From positions 41,722,444 through 41,786,443 of the forward strand of contig CM019823.1 in assembly GCA_009763385.1 (NCBI GenBank): 64,000 nucleotides of DNA, given 5' to 3'. The stretch's first letter is position 1. Every line of letters starts with the position of its first letter. The notes below the pieces were generated by a model, which saw nothing but the letters and a program-made list of their open reading frames with translations, ran no database searches and was not told the origin of the DNA. A program made the translations under genes and the position numbers. Positions 46,081-58,294 of the stretch are shown here, one piece after another. The DNA comes from Coix lacryma-jobi var. lacryma-jobi. Lineage: Eukaryota > Streptophyta > Magnoliopsida > Poales > Poaceae.

Positions 46081-47642
46081 AAGTAATGAAGAATCTTGGA
46101 CGACGGCACCCGCCTAAACGAGCACTCTCGATTCAGAAGGACCTCAAAACCTCAGCCCGAATCCAAAATAGTACTACTACTGGCCATGGCAGTACTCCGT
46201 ACACAAATATCGCCCACACTTCGAACGAATACAGCGGCGGGCACCGGTAGCCAGCCGCCACGTCTCGCATTTCCACGGGCCGAAGCGTGTGTGTGCTGAC
46301 AGGGATCCGTGCTACTTGCGCCGATGCACCGCTGCCCCGATACTTTCGTTGCGGCGGCTCTATCTTCTCGTGCGGGGACGGGGCCCCGCCGGCTGACAGG
46401 GACGGGGACCCTACCTCTACCTGCATGATTGCTGCTGGCATGTGGGCTCGCTGGGAGAGCTTCGTCCAGGCTTCTTCAACTCGAACAAAACTGTCCTCCA
46501 CTCCACACCCTTTGCTAGCGAGCTTCCCATTGTTACTACCGCGGTCGTAGACCCTGGGAAGGCTTATGTGAGAATCGATTTTAATCTGATCAGGATTTTT
46601 TAATAAGCCACGATGAAAAGAATTTGTTGTCTAAACAATCGAGAGTGTTTGGTAATCCTGATTATTATCCATAGATTATTTGTTCTAAGTGTAGAATGAC
46701 CTGTGTATATCCCTTAGGCTGATGATACGTCATTTGTACACAGATCATGTGATGAACGGCTTTGGTTTGTTGTTGTTTGAGGGATACATACATGTATTTC
46801 ATATACTAGTATTTCTAGAATTATTTTTTCTAAAAGAAAATGGCATGGTAACATCTTTGGCCTTGCTCGTTCAACACACAGAGCAAATCAGAGCGCAGGG
46901 CACGACAACGACACTCGGCGGATGCTCCGAGTAGCGTCTACTCATGCGCATGCGCAGGGAGGACGACGGCAGGTGCGGTGCTGGATGCGCCATGCCGCCA
47001 TGTTGAGTACTCCGTACGAACAGAGGGAAGTGCAGAGGAAGTCAGATGTTTCAGTCAAAGGAAAGGAAGCCTTCATCAACCGGGCGAGCGGAGCACCGGA
47101 GGGGGCATTGAGCGGAAATTGTGTGGCTGTGGGGAAAACGCGCTCCTCCCCTTCGGTACAGGGAACGCAGCTGGTAGTTCATTTGCGATTATTTTCACCC
47201 TCTCGATCGCTAGAGAATCTAAAATAATCAAACGTGTTTGGATGGGATTCTCGCTTATTTTCATCTCGATTCTGATTATAACCAAAAACAAACATGCCCG
47301 TAGTACCGACAATGATATAAATTAGTTACCAACAATAATATAAATTAGTTACTAGCTCTAAATCAATTTTTTAATAGTATTAGCTTTTGACTAATGATTC
47401 ATAATATAATTAGACTCACATGATACTCTTGTTCTTAATTAAGGATATGTTCGTTTGAGTTTAGCCGATTTTATAAGCCAAAAAATCAGTTGTAGAATAG
47501 TACTTTTCTCACACGAACAATTTAACAAATTAACCGTTTCAGCTTATTAGTCGGTTTACAAGTCCTCTCGAATAGAGTCTAAGAGTTAGTTTTTCTATCT
47601 TTTTTTAATATTTATGATATCAAATAAATATTATTAGATTCA
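46081..47642. other. Non-coding stretch
   Basis: No gene found. A minus-strand frame at 46133-46501 (122 codons) is the longest but shows no domain. Sequences near 46570-46690 and 47215-47300 share aatcctgatta/gattctgattat-like words and may be ends of small MITEs. 47449-47580 has a gttcgtttgagttta head typical of small grass MITEs. Confidence 0.4.
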
Positions 47643-47647
47643 CTATG

Positions 47648-48365
47648 TGTTGGGTTGTTACCTAGACTGCAGGCGCCTCCAACCCGCAATACCGAAGGAT
47701 GACGGAGCTTTCGTGTGAAAGGGAGCATTCGCGCGGAAGCACGCATTTCGGCTCGCGGACCAAGGGAAGACGGAGCTTTCGTGCGAAAGGAAGCATTCGC
47801 GCGGAAGCACGCGTTTCGGCTCGCGGATCAAGGGAAGGCGGAACTTTCGTGCGAATGGCTATAATTCGCGCGGAAGCACGCATTCGCTTTCGGCCCGCAG
47901 GACGGGGTTTTCGTGCGAAAGGAAGCATTCGCGCGAAAGGAACCCGGTGTTTCCGGCGAGAGCTTTCGTCATTCGTGACTTTGGTTTTTTATAGGTTTTC
48001 GCGGGACGCCGGAAGCCTAGGTCAAAGGGAGCGGGCCCACCGGTCAGAAAAAGGAGCCGGGGGACGCTGGGCCCATCAGAGGGCGGAGTTATGATGACGT
48101 CCCTCGCTCCAGAAGAGGAGGCGTACAACCATGGAGTAGTTGAGTAGGACATCATTGTAATTGTAGCAGAGTGGTTGGAAGGGCATTCTTGTACTTTCAA
48201 ACTGATCTGGATTAATATAAAAAACTCCCAGCCTCCCAAGGGAAGCGAGAGGAACACTGTTCATTGAACCCGATTCCTTCTTTTGTTGCGTTTACTTCCG
48301 TTTTCGTTCTGTGCATTCGCTCGTGCGACAACCTGTTGTTTCGGGGTCTCGGTCCCGAAACAACA
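47648..48365 (+). mobile_element. Solo LTR (LTR-C)
   Basis: 718 bp from TGTTGGGTTG to CCGAAACAACA, flanked by ctatg (47643-47647 and 48366-48370). Its first part holds a CpG-rich imperfect repeat of about 65 bp (47704-47945) with TTTCGTGCGAAAG and ATTCGCGCGGAAGCACGC words. The flanks are two parts of a Stowaway-type sequence. The family is unknown. Confidence 0.8.
47704..47945. repeat. CpG-rich imperfect tandem repeat in LTR-C
   Basis: About 3.5 units of roughly 65 bp, each with a TTTCGTGCGAAAG inverted repeat. Confidence 0.8.
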
Positions 48366-48370
48366 CTATG

Positions 48371-48831
48371 AAATATTTTTTAATAAAATAATTTAAATTA
48401 TTAGATTCACTATGAAATATATTTTTTAATAAATTAATTTAAATCTTAAATATGAATAGTATTTACTGAAATTTGATTAGACGTAAAATACTTTTGTTAG
48501 CATGTAATTCATAGTTATATGTTTTGTTGGATAAAGAGAGTACTGCAAACAATATATTAATGAAATATTTTTATACTAGAGAGAAGGCTTCCTTCGACGA
48601 AATAGTTTTGATCTGCAAAGAAGCCATGAAAAACACAATATGGCGGAGAGTTATGGTTTAAACTGTTGGGTAGGAGTTTGATTTACAGAGCTTCTTGTGC
48701 ACTTCTTCCAAATTGAATTTAAGAAGACCTCTCACAGATAGTATTTTATAGAGAAAGGAACTATTTATTGATTCTCTGGAGTACTTCTTTATAGCCAATT
48801 AGGACGCAGAGAGATGGAACAACAATTTCTT
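48371..48831. other. Stowaway remainder and non-coding flank
   Basis: 48371-48541 completes the Stowaway-like sequence cut by LTR-C and ends tggataaagagagta. The rest shows no feature up to the Tat-type LTR. Confidence 0.5.
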
Positions 48832-49535
48832 TGTTGGGGGAAGGGACCCTCGGCAGTGGCGCCATGCAGGCTGGCTCGAAGAACGACCTTCGCGCGACCC
48901 CTCCCCCACGAACTCTCTTCTCTTCGTCTCCGTTTGTTGGACCCTACGGATCGGTTTCCTAACCTTTGGCCCTTCGGATCGTTTTCTAACCTTCGGATAC
49001 AAGCTCGACCCTCGGGGTTCGTTGTGTGTTTTGCAGGTAGAGGCGCGCTGAGAACTCAGAAAGTGACCCTCGAGCGTTCTGAGGCTCTTTCGCTTGAGAC
49101 GTCAAGCTCTGCGAATGGCGAGCGGATGCGAACCTCGCGACTGGCGGAGCCGAGGATTTGGCCTCGGTTTTTCCCGCGAAGGCGAGCAGGACCAGATGGC
49201 GGCCGACAGGAGGAAGGCGAGCTAGGGTTTCCACTCTAGTTGTGTGTGTACGGTTCTACCCTTTCCCTGTTTGGTGCCGGGGAATCTTTTCTGTACCCTT
49301 TTGTAATTTGACCGATGTCCCTTGATATTCCCTATAAATACCAAGGGATGAACAGTGTAAAGAGGGGGATTTTTGGGAGACAGAAAGTTACTCCAACCAA
49401 CTTATTTTCCTGTACCTTCGCTTGCACCTTCGCTCGCGTGCACCCTCGTTTGTTCTTCGCTTGCGTTCGATAGTTGACCACCCTGGCTCCGAACCCCTAC
49501 TCTGCAGCGGAGGTTGGGCAGGTGTGTTTCCAACA
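48832..49535 (+). repeat. Tat-type element 5' LTR
   Basis: 704 bp, TGTTGGGGG to TTTCCAACA. TATA box CTATAAATA at 49332-49340. Internal words CCTTCG and ACCCTCG recur and continue through the element. Confidence 0.95.
49332..49340 (+). promoter_or_regulatory. Tat-type LTR TATA box
   Basis: CTATAAATA about 500 bp into the 704-bp LTR, followed by a purine-rich leader. Confidence 0.7.
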
Positions 49536-49538
49536 GTT

Positions 49539-49556
49539 TGGCGCCGACCATGGGGA
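49539..49556 (+). promoter_or_regulatory. Primer binding site
   Basis: TGGCGCCGACCATGGGGA starts three bases after the LTR. The TGGCGCC beginning is standard for a tRNA 3' end; I do not assign the tRNA. Confidence 0.7.
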
Positions 49557-49568
49557 TCGAAGTTCGTA

Positions 49569-51738
49569 ATGGCAAGAAACAGAAGAACATCCTCAACCAG
49601 GGACCCTCGCGTGACCAGAGAGGTCACGACGACGGTCCAGCCTGTAGAAGAAAATGTAGAACCCTCGGAAACAGAAGAAGTTGCTCCAGGGACGGAGATC
49701 CCGGGCCCTCACACTCGGCTGGTATCACAGCCACACCCGCACACCTCCGGAGGAGATGGAGAAGGAGACGAGGAGGAGTTGGGCCTCGAGGCTTTAGAGA
49801 GACTTCAAGTTGAGTTGCAGGAGAAGAAGAGACGTCTGGACCAGCTTGAAAGGCACAACCGGCTGCGCCTTATCAGGCAAAAGGCGGATGAAGCAAGAGA
49901 GCAGCTTCATCGAATGGAGGAGTCCCTCGCAGCGGCTGAGGCCGAAGCCGAGGACTGGAATGACAGACAAATGCCGCCGCTTCGAGAGGAGAATGTTGGG
50001 CAGGGACAGGGCAACGCTCGTCAGCCACCACCACCCCCACCACCACCAAATTTTCGCCAACTTTACCCAGAAGAGCGAGAGCCAAACCTTCGTATACAAC
50101 GAAGGGCCCAACAGCACCAGATGCCCTACGACCCAAGATCACCACTATCCCAAATACTGCAAACCCAACCCTGGCCACCATGCTACAATCCACAAAATTT
50201 GCCCCGTTATGACAGCCTCACTGACCCTCGCCAATTCATAATGAGCTATGAAGCGGCAGTCGCCGCAGCAGGAGGAGATGAATCAACAATGGCGAAGTCT
50301 TTCGTAATCATCCTTCGTGACATTGTGCAAACTTGCTACAGCAACCTTCGCCCCGGGAACTGTGGATTCCTGGGCCAACCTCAGAGACAGACTCTGCACA
50401 AACTTCAAGGGCATCACAGCAGCCCCATCAAACCCCATTGAGCTGTTCAACTGCAAACAAGAAGAGCGCGAACCGCTGCAAGACTACTGGCGAAGGTTTA
50501 TCTAGATTAGAGCAAGAACTCCGGGGATATTCGACGAGGCCGTGATCCTCGCTGCAGTCAGCGGCCTGCGTCCAGGCCCATGTTCCTCAAAGTTTGCCAG
50601 GAAACCAGCAAACACAATCGAAGAGCTTCATGATACAATGGAAAGATACTGTAGAGCGGACATGGACTCCAGAGCAAAGTCTGACGCTCGAAGGTCGCAG
50701 CAGAAACCGCAGCCGAGGCCTCAAGCGAGAGAAAACAACCCTCACCAAGAACAAAGCAACATTGGTGCAATCAACAAGGTAGGTCCCTTTGAAGACCAAA
50801 GAAGGGGTGCTCAACCCTCGGGCAACCAAAATCCACAAGGATTCCCACCACTGCCGGACCAACGAAACCAACAAAAAGATCCCGCGAAAATGTATTGCCA
50901 TTTTTGTGGTCCTGGCAAGGGGCACACCACCAAGCAATGCGAGTGCTTCGCCAAGGGAAAAGAGTACCAGGAATCCAAAAGAGCTGCATCGGCAGAAAAC
51001 CGAACCATCAATCACACCACGAAACCAAACTTCAACCCACAAAATCCTCCATACCACTACACCCCCATAAACTACGGTCCACCTTCGCACCAACCCTTCT
51101 ACACACATCACCCACACTACAACCAAGCCTCTTATCAGCCATCCACCACCCCCCAATGCCAAAACGTACCATATACCGTCACATACCCAACAACCCCTCA
51201 ATCCCAAACCCAAACCAACCAACAAGTAAACAATTCTCTACCCCCACCACCACCAATACCAGCGTTGCCAGCCCCCCAACCTGTCAAATCCGAAGCACAA
51301 GCCCAAACAACAATCAACAACCCAACATCAACCTTCGGTGTTATACTTGCCATTACCGGAGGCTCCAACGAAGATCACGACAACAAGAGGCAAAGAAAAG
51401 AACACGCCAGAAGAGTACACCATGTAGCCGTCGAAGGGCCGCACAAGTTTGGTCGATGGTCTCACATCCCAATAACCTTCGATTCTAGTGACATGAGGTT
51501 AAGGGACTACCCTCACACTGACGCAATGGTGATCGAAACTAATCTAGCAGAGTGGACAGTCACCAAAATACTAGTCGATACAGGAAGCTCTGCAGACATC
51601 CTGTTCGCCACAACCTTCGACAGCATGAAACTTGACAGAAACCTCTTGCAACCCGCTGACAACCCGCTATACGGTTTCGGTGGTCAACAAGTAAGAGCTG
51701 TCGAAAAAATATCTCTGCCCGTGACCTTCGGCGACTAG
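49569..51738 (+). pseudogene. Tat-type Gag and protease start
   Basis: The frame starts at the ATG at 49569, 33 bases after the LTR. An acidic N-terminus and a coiled coil (LERLQVELQEKKRRLDQLE) precede the Gag core (DPRQFIMSYEAAV). One extra G near 50353-50361 shifts the frame, which continues as GTVDSWANLRDRL. A TAG at 50503-50505 replaces CAG. The zinc-knuckle-like CHFCGPGKGHTTKQC lies near 50893-50940, followed by a long Pro/Gln/Asn/Thr linker. The protease motif VDTGSSADIL lies at about 51574-51603. Another TAG at 51736-51738 again replaces an expected CAG. Gag packages element RNA; this copy is dead. Confidence 0.92.
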
Positions 51739-52677
51739 GTGAACTGCAGAACTGAGCACATAACCTTCGACGTGGTTGATATGTTCTATCCTTACAATGC
51801 AATATTCGACCGAGGGGTCACCAATTCATTCAATGCAGTCATCCATCTTGCATACCTCTGCATGAAGCTCCCTACTCCGAAGGGGGTCGTTGCAGTATAT
51901 GGAGATCAAGACATTGCAAGGGCAGCTGAGGGAACAGTAGCACCGGGGCAACGCAATGTCCACAATTTGTCAAAGCCTCGAACAACAAACCTCAATACCG
52001 AAGGCGAGGTATGCAACGACCGAGTGAAAGCATTACCCAAAGAAGAAACTAAACAATTCCAACTCTTTGAGGGCAATTGCGAAAGAAAAGTGTTAATCTC
52101 AGCCAACTTAGACCCCCAGTCAGAAAAAAAACAACCTCGTCTGTTTCCTCAAGGAAAACTCTGACACCTTCGCTTGGTCTGCAGAGGACCTAAAAGGGGT
52201 AAACAGAACTTTGATAGAACACAACCTAAACATCAAACCAGGCTATCGCCCAGTTAAGCAAAAGCTTCGCAAAATGTCAGAAGAAAGGAAAGATGCAGCG
52301 AAGGCAGAGGTAAAAAGACTTTTGGACGCAGGTGTCATCCGCCCAGTCAAATACCCAACATGGCTCTCAAACATGGTCCTAGTACAAAAAAAGAACAAGA
52401 AATGGATAATGTGTGTAGATTTCACGTGCCTGAACAAAGCCTGTCCGAAGGATGACTTTCCCCTGCCAAACATAAGCACCTTGGTCGACAGAGCAGCTGG
52501 TTGCCAAATGCTTTCACTCGACTGTTTCTCGAGGCAGTCGAGCTGAACAGCTACGCTATAACCTTCGTGGGAAGAACAACGATCAAATCTCAGGCACTAG
52601 CAGATTTCATAGCTGAATGGACCCCAGACCCTCGCAGAGATGGAGCCCAACCAGATCCATTTTGGACAGTGTATGTC
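51739..52677 (+). pseudogene. Protease end and reverse transcriptase remnant
   Basis: The frame continues after the TAG with HITFDVVDMFYPYNAI (end of the protease). An extra A in the eight-A run at 52124-52131 shifts it. The RT start follows (IKPGYRPVKQKLRKM, VLVQKKNKKWIMCVDFTCLNKACPKDDFPLP). The sequence then jumps near 52530 straight to the RT/RNase H connection (TTIKSQALADFIAEWTPD), so the RT palm with the YxDD motif is deleted. LTR-D interrupts the frame at 52678. Confidence 0.9.
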
Positions 52678-53224
52678 TGTAACACCTCTGGTGTTTAATA
52701 AGTAATTAACCTGACATGTCATTATCATTAGTCTTTAATTTTTCTTGCCATGCATTGATGTTTGCCTAAAAACTTGGTCTGCTTTTATCTTTTCTGAGGT
52801 GGCTTGTGCATTGAATCTCTTTTTCGAAAAAAACCTAAAGGCCCAAATCTTCCTATAAGGGCAAAATGGTAATTTCACCTCCGTGTCTAGCCTTGTGTAA
52901 ATCTTGTTCAGTTGAGTGTCTAGATGCCTTGTTGTGTTGATCAAAGTTAAAAATCAGAAATAAAATTTAAATTCCTTTTGAAAACCCCAAATTTCCAAAC
53001 TCTAGTTTTACCCATTTTTCTAATTCAAAAGTTGTTCAAAATTTGAAGTTGGTCCTTTTAGCAAAGTTGTAGATCTCAAATTCTAAACAACTTTGGTGTT
53101 TTGAGTTTTCTTTGTGCAGTTCAAAGTTTAGGAGTAATTTTCAAGATTTCAAAAGAAGAATAGGTTTTCACTGTGCACAGCTGGAGGACCCCTACCTCAT
53201 CCTCACCCGGCCCCTACCTCTCTT

Positions 53225-53371
53225 TGCCCGGACCCCCACCGTCCTTTTGCCCGGACCCCCACCGTCCTTTTGCCCGGACCCCCACCGTCCTTTTGCCCGG
53301 ACCCCCACCGTCCTCTTGCCCGGACCCCCACCGTCCTCTTCGCCCGGACCCCCACCGTCCTTCGCCCGGAC
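53225..53371. repeat. 23-bp tandem repeat upstream of the LTR-D TATA box
   Basis: About seven units of GCCCGGACCCCCACCGTCC plus a short T-rich spacer, ending 20 bp before the TATA box. Confidence 0.95.
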
Positions 53372-53390
53372 CCCGGCATCACCCCGCGCC

Positions 53391-53398
53391 TATAAAAG
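53391..53398 (+). promoter_or_regulatory. LTR-D TATA box
   Basis: TATAAAAG in GC-rich sequence directly after the 23-bp array. Confidence 0.75.
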
Positions 53399-56290
53399 CC
53401 ACCAAGCTCCCCATTGCCACCACCAACACTTCCTCGCCAACCCAAGCCATCAGGCAGCCCCAGCGCCCGCCAAGGTCGCCACTGCCTTCGCCTTGAGCTT
53501 CTCCACCTTCCCAAGCCACCAATTTCACCCCTCCGTCCTTTCCTTCGCCGACGCAGCGACTCCCCTCCAACTCCGGCGAATCGCTCGAGCCTCACCCTCG
53601 AGCCAACCTTCGAGCCAACCCTCGAACCGCACACCCTCGAGCGTCCCCTCGAGCCACATCCCTCGAGCCGCATCTCTCGAACATGCCAAGGCCAGCCTCG
53701 AGCCTCACCCTCGAGCGTCCCCTCGAGCCTCACCCTCGAGCACGCCTGCGAACCGCGCCCCCTCGAAGCAGCCGAGCCCCACCCTCAGCCTCGGGCGAAT
53801 CGCAGCCACCCTCGGACTGAGCCTCGAGCACGCCGAGGCTACCCTCGAGAGGTTAGCCGAGCCTCCGCCGAGGCCTCGCCACCATCGAGCTCCCGCCTCC
53901 GACCCTTGCACCGCCTCGCCGAGCCTCGTTTCCAACTCCTGGTGAGCCCGCGAAGCTATCCCCACCCTCTGCCTTCCCAGCCGAGACCTCAAGCGACCGG
54001 TCCGCTGTCCGCCTTACAGGCAAGCGCGTCGAGCCTCGAGAGAAGCACAGTTTTCCTTTTCTTTTAAAAATATGAATAGTGTTTTGTTTTCTTCTTTTTG
54101 TGAGGTTTAATCTGTTGTTCTAAAAATCTTGAGATAAATGTTGTGTGTTCCTTGCTCTGTGTAGTATTTTAGAAAATAAGAAACTCTACTTTTCTGCAAA
54201 GTTTAAAATATGAAAAATCCTCCTTTTAATTAATAAATGGATAGTTTTAGGTTTTTAGTAAAACATGTATAGCTCCAAAGGTCATGAAATTTGTTTTGTC
54301 ATCTATTTACACCATGATGAACCTATGAGATTAATTTGGTAAATTTTGGGACAACTGTATAAAATGATCTTTTAAAATAAATTAGGAAAAACAGAAAAGT
54401 AATCATGGTGTGACCTTTTGGATTGTTTGCTGTTCATAGACCCCACCCCTCTGGTCTATGATGATTGTGATGCCTTGCAATGTTTTGTAAATAATGCTTA
54501 ATAAGTTTGTTTAATCTTGCTTAAAAAGATAAAGATAATTAATCTTTATGTCTATCCTAGAAGTTACTCACATGTTAGAAAGTTGTACTCTAGAATCAGT
54601 AGTCTTGTCCTGCACCTTAGCATGCATTCCATGGCATCATGTTAAAGCATACATCATTTATCCACGTGTAGTATCCAAGAGTGTTGAAGTCGTGTTGATC
54701 AAGCTCTGGTGTTCACCATTGTCGAACGAGCCTCGGAGGAGGGTTCTTGTTGGACAGGCTTCGTCGAAAAAGACTTAACTTCAAGCAGCAAACGAACTAA
54801 CTTGTGTCAATCTTTCTTGGATCTTATCTTCCCTGCAACGAAGGCAAGCCCCGGTGCATTTAACCCTTCCTTGGATTTATAAAATATTTTCCTTAAATGC
54901 TTTTGAGTTAAACTACTGCATTAGGTTATAGGAGTTGTGTGATGACCTATTACCTGCATTATTTACCTCCACCAGAAGATCCACCAGCCCTGCTTTAAAA
55001 CTATTTGCAAAATGCTTAGTGATGCTATACTATAGATTTGCAATAAAATGTCATTTTCAAAAGTGTGATCACTGAAAGAATCTTTATGGGAATTTGGCTT
55101 TACTTCCCGTTCGATGACTGCTTGCCTAGCTAGCATGTGGTCATTGTCGAGAAGAGGTTGTCCGCGCGTACGGTGCCGTCATGTTGTAGTCCGGGACTCA
55201 ACAGTTGACACCGACCGGGACAGGGTTGAAAAACCGACAGGACCTGTACTCTTGGGTTAGAGTCCCGAGGTGCTTGTCGCTGGCGGAAAAATGTAGGGAC
55301 CATCCGTATGGGGGCCTGCTGGCCAAGACTTGCAACTATTCACATACTACGGAAAGCTCTGGCTCCGACGAATCCTTTATTGGACCGACAACCGCGCACT
55401 GGGAGTGGAGAGATGGCGGAAGTAGCATGTACCCACGTGGTCGTCGTACCTGGATAGGAGTGGTGTACTGTACTTCCGGGTGGCGTAGGACCGGGCCCAA
55501 TCTTGGAGGAATCGTGGTAGACGAGTTGGCATATGCAAGCTTGGGTGCTACATATGCAGTGTGGATAGGGATCCTCAGCTGAGTATTATTTATCCGGATT
55601 AACGTTGCTCCTCGGTTATGGAGACTTGGTCACTGACTGTCAACAGAGAGTGGTTCTCAACTAGGTATGTTTTGAAATGTAAAATGAATCATGGACAATG
55701 AAGAATTGAGAAATGCTTGAATCTTTCCAAAATAAAACAAGGTTTACAAAATGCTTTTTCTGCAAAATACTTAAGCCTTACCTTGACTACCCTAAGCCTT
55801 TCATTCCTGAGTCTTCTCCCTTTTTCTTTAGTCGGTTAAGTCTTGTTGAGTACCCCAGTACTCAGGGTTTGTTAATCCCCTGTTGCAGGTTTCTATTAGG
55901 TGGTGTTGATCATAATCATGTCAGTCGGCTTGACGTGATCTGGTTGTTCCTCTTCTCCAACTTAGGTACTTCGCCTAAGTGTGGTTCTGTCATACTACTC
56001 TACTTCCGCAATACCAGTTATTTTTATGTAAAAAGTAACATCTTCATAATTTGTAAAGTTTATCTATCTTGCTTCCGCACTCCGATGGTATTTTGTATCA
56101 ACTGTTGTAATGTTGTAATTATTCCAACCTTCATGATGATGGTCCTGTGGCTCGTGAATAATTCGGGGTCCTCTCGGGGACACCCGACGGATCTTTCCAG
56201 TAACGTGTTTCATTTGCACAGTCATTGGGCTCCCTATGACGATGACGTGTGCAAGTGGGCCACATTATTGGGCGGTTCCGTCACAATGTC

Positions 56291-57982
56291 GTTGGAGCCT
56301 GGGGAGCAACTGGAGCAGTAGCCTCGGCCATTCTAGTTTCGCCATCTGGGTCGAAGCTAAGGTATGCAAAAAGACTCGACTTCAAGTGCAAAAACAACTC
56401 CGTAGAATACGAAGCCGTGATACTAGCACTCTCAAAGCTTCGATCATTGTCAGTCCGAAGGGCAGTCATTAACACAGACTCCCAAGTCATTGCGGGACAC
56501 ATTGAGAAAAATTATAAAGCAAAAGATCCAGTGCTACAAAAATACTTCCAATATGTCCGAAAGTTAGAATCATTCTTCCTCGGCATAACAGTGAAAGCAA
56601 TACCGAGATCAGAAAACAACACGACAGACAGCCTAGCTAAAGCAGCATCACAACAACTACAGCTGCCGCCTGACGTGTTTCACGAGGTAACAACTCAATC
56701 AGCATTCGAAGCCTCTGAAAAGAATGCCAAGCTGATCAATGCAATCCAAAACGAAGACTGGAGAGCACCAATCATGGCCTATATCAACGGGTTGCATGAA
56801 CCCGAGTCCAAAGAAGAAGAAAACAGACTAAAGTAAAGAGCTCGAGGGTACAAAATAGTGGACAACATTTTGTTCAAAGCCTCGGTGATCTCGCCATGGC
56901 TAAAATGCGTGTCACAAATTGAAGGAAAGTACATCCTCAAGCTTATTCACGAAGGTATCTGCGGTTCACACAACGGCCCAAGGGCACTAGTTGGGAAAGT
57001 TTCCCGTCAAGGCTTCTATTGGCCAACAGCATTACGAGACGCAGAAGATATTGTCAAACACTGCGAGGGTTGCCAAGTAACGGCAAAAACACAAAACGCC
57101 TCAGGGGCTCCAACAACTCTGATATGCCCAACATGGCCCTTGCAAAGATGGGCAATGGACCTCGTCGGTCCATTACCAACAGCTCCAGGAAACCTTCGTT
57201 ATGCAGTGATAGCTGTGGAATACTTCACAAAGTGGATTGAAACTAGACCGCTGACTTCCATCACCTCCCTAGCAGTGAAAAAGTTTTTTTTGGCAGCAAT
57301 TAGTTTCTCGATTTGGAGTTCTCAAAAACCTAACCGTCGACAATAGCACTCAGTTTGACAGCGAGGTCTTCAAAGAATTCTGCGCACAAATTGGAACAGT
57401 CTTGTGCTTCGCCTCAGTCCGGCACCCTCAATCCAATGGCTTAGTTGAAAGAGACAATGCAACAATTTTTTCCAAGCCATATCCAAAAAATTACAAGGCA
57501 AGCCCAAAGGAAAGTGGGCGGAAGAGCTAACCTCGGTCACCTGGTCCCATAACACATCGGAATGCAGAGCCACCAAATTCACACCATTTAGGCTTCTATT
57601 TGGGGAGGAAGCTGTGTTACCAGAAGAATTGAAGCATGGCTCTCTCAGAACAACCCTCGAATCAGATGAACAGAATCAGCTGCTCAATAAAGACTTACTC
57701 AAAGAAACAAGATGCAACGCAGTGCTCAACCTTCGCAAATATTAGGAAGAAACAAAAAATTGGAGAGACAAAAAGGTGAGAATCAAAGAACTGAAGAAGG
57801 GTGACCTCGTCCTCATCCGGAAGCAAAATGCCAACATGGCGGGAAAATTCCAGCCAAAATGGACGGGACCATACCTGATCATAGAATGCAATCGTCCAGG
57901 GTTTTTCCATCTCTCCGACAGCGAAGGAAACCGCCTACCTCACACCTGGAATATTGACGACCTTCGCAAATTCTATCCATAG
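56291..57982 (+). pseudogene. Tat-type RNase H and integrase
   Basis: The RNase H frame resumes after LTR-D with GAWGATGAVAS and continues through NNSVEYEAVILAL and NTDSQVIAGH. The codon where the family has the first catalytic Asp reads Val at the insertion point. A TAA at about 56834-56836 stands for Gln. The integrase follows: a zinc-binding HHCC region (HEGICGSHNGPRALV...HCEGCQ), WAMDLVGPLP, TVDNSTQFDS and PQSNGLVERDN with the D, D and E positions. Two T-run indels (57283-57290, one extra; about 57467-57472, one missing) and a TAG near 57743 break the frame. The C-terminal GDLVLIRKQN and KWTGPYLI segments lead to a stop at about 57980. Confidence 0.92.
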
Positions 57983-58294
57983 CGGAGCCTAGGCGAGCTC
58001 TCGCAACATGTAATTTGACTTTAATCTCTCTTTACTCAGCACCATACTTGTCACAAAAACAAAGGAGCTGCACTCTTTTTCCTTACGAAGGGGCGTAAGG
58101 TTTTTTAACGAGGCAGTTTCCAAGTCCTTAATAAAGGCATCATGCCTCGAAAAAACAAAACTCTAAAGTCTGTTTTCAGTTTCCCATAAAAACATCGATA
58201 CAAGCAGCTCTTATCCAAGAGCACTTCTAATCGATAACAACCCTTGAAGATTGCTTCGAAAAACAAAATTTTTCAAAACAAAACCCGTGAAAAG

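Larger units (their letters stand above)
52678..56285 (+). mobile_element. Large solo LTR (LTR-D), Tekay/Del-like Gypsy
   Basis: 3608 bp from TGTAACACCTCTGG to GGCGGTTCCGTCACA, flanked by atgtc (52673-52677 and 56286-56290). The length, the TGTAACACC start and the GGGCGGTTCCGTCACA end match what I know of Tekay-type LTRs in grasses. A 23-bp tandem repeat and a TATA box set the promoter near 53391. Downstream, 53580-54040 is unusually rich in CCTCGAG words. Open frames of up to 277 codons in this part come from the base composition and show no domain. Confidence 0.85.

Noticed and set aside
46133..46501. 122-codon minus-strand frame as a gene
   Set aside because: No domain and no homology I recognise, and it is surrounded by MITE remnants.
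1071..48370. Shared ctatg duplication of LTR-A and LTR-C as evidence of a linked event
   Set aside because: The two LTRs are unrelated in sequence, and a 5-bp match has a fair chance of arising by coincidence.
53112..54067. 277- and 217-codon frames that could be taken for a Pro/Ser-rich gene
   Set aside because: They lie inside solo LTR-D, are open in several frames at once, and consist of the 23-bp repeat and CCTCGAG words.
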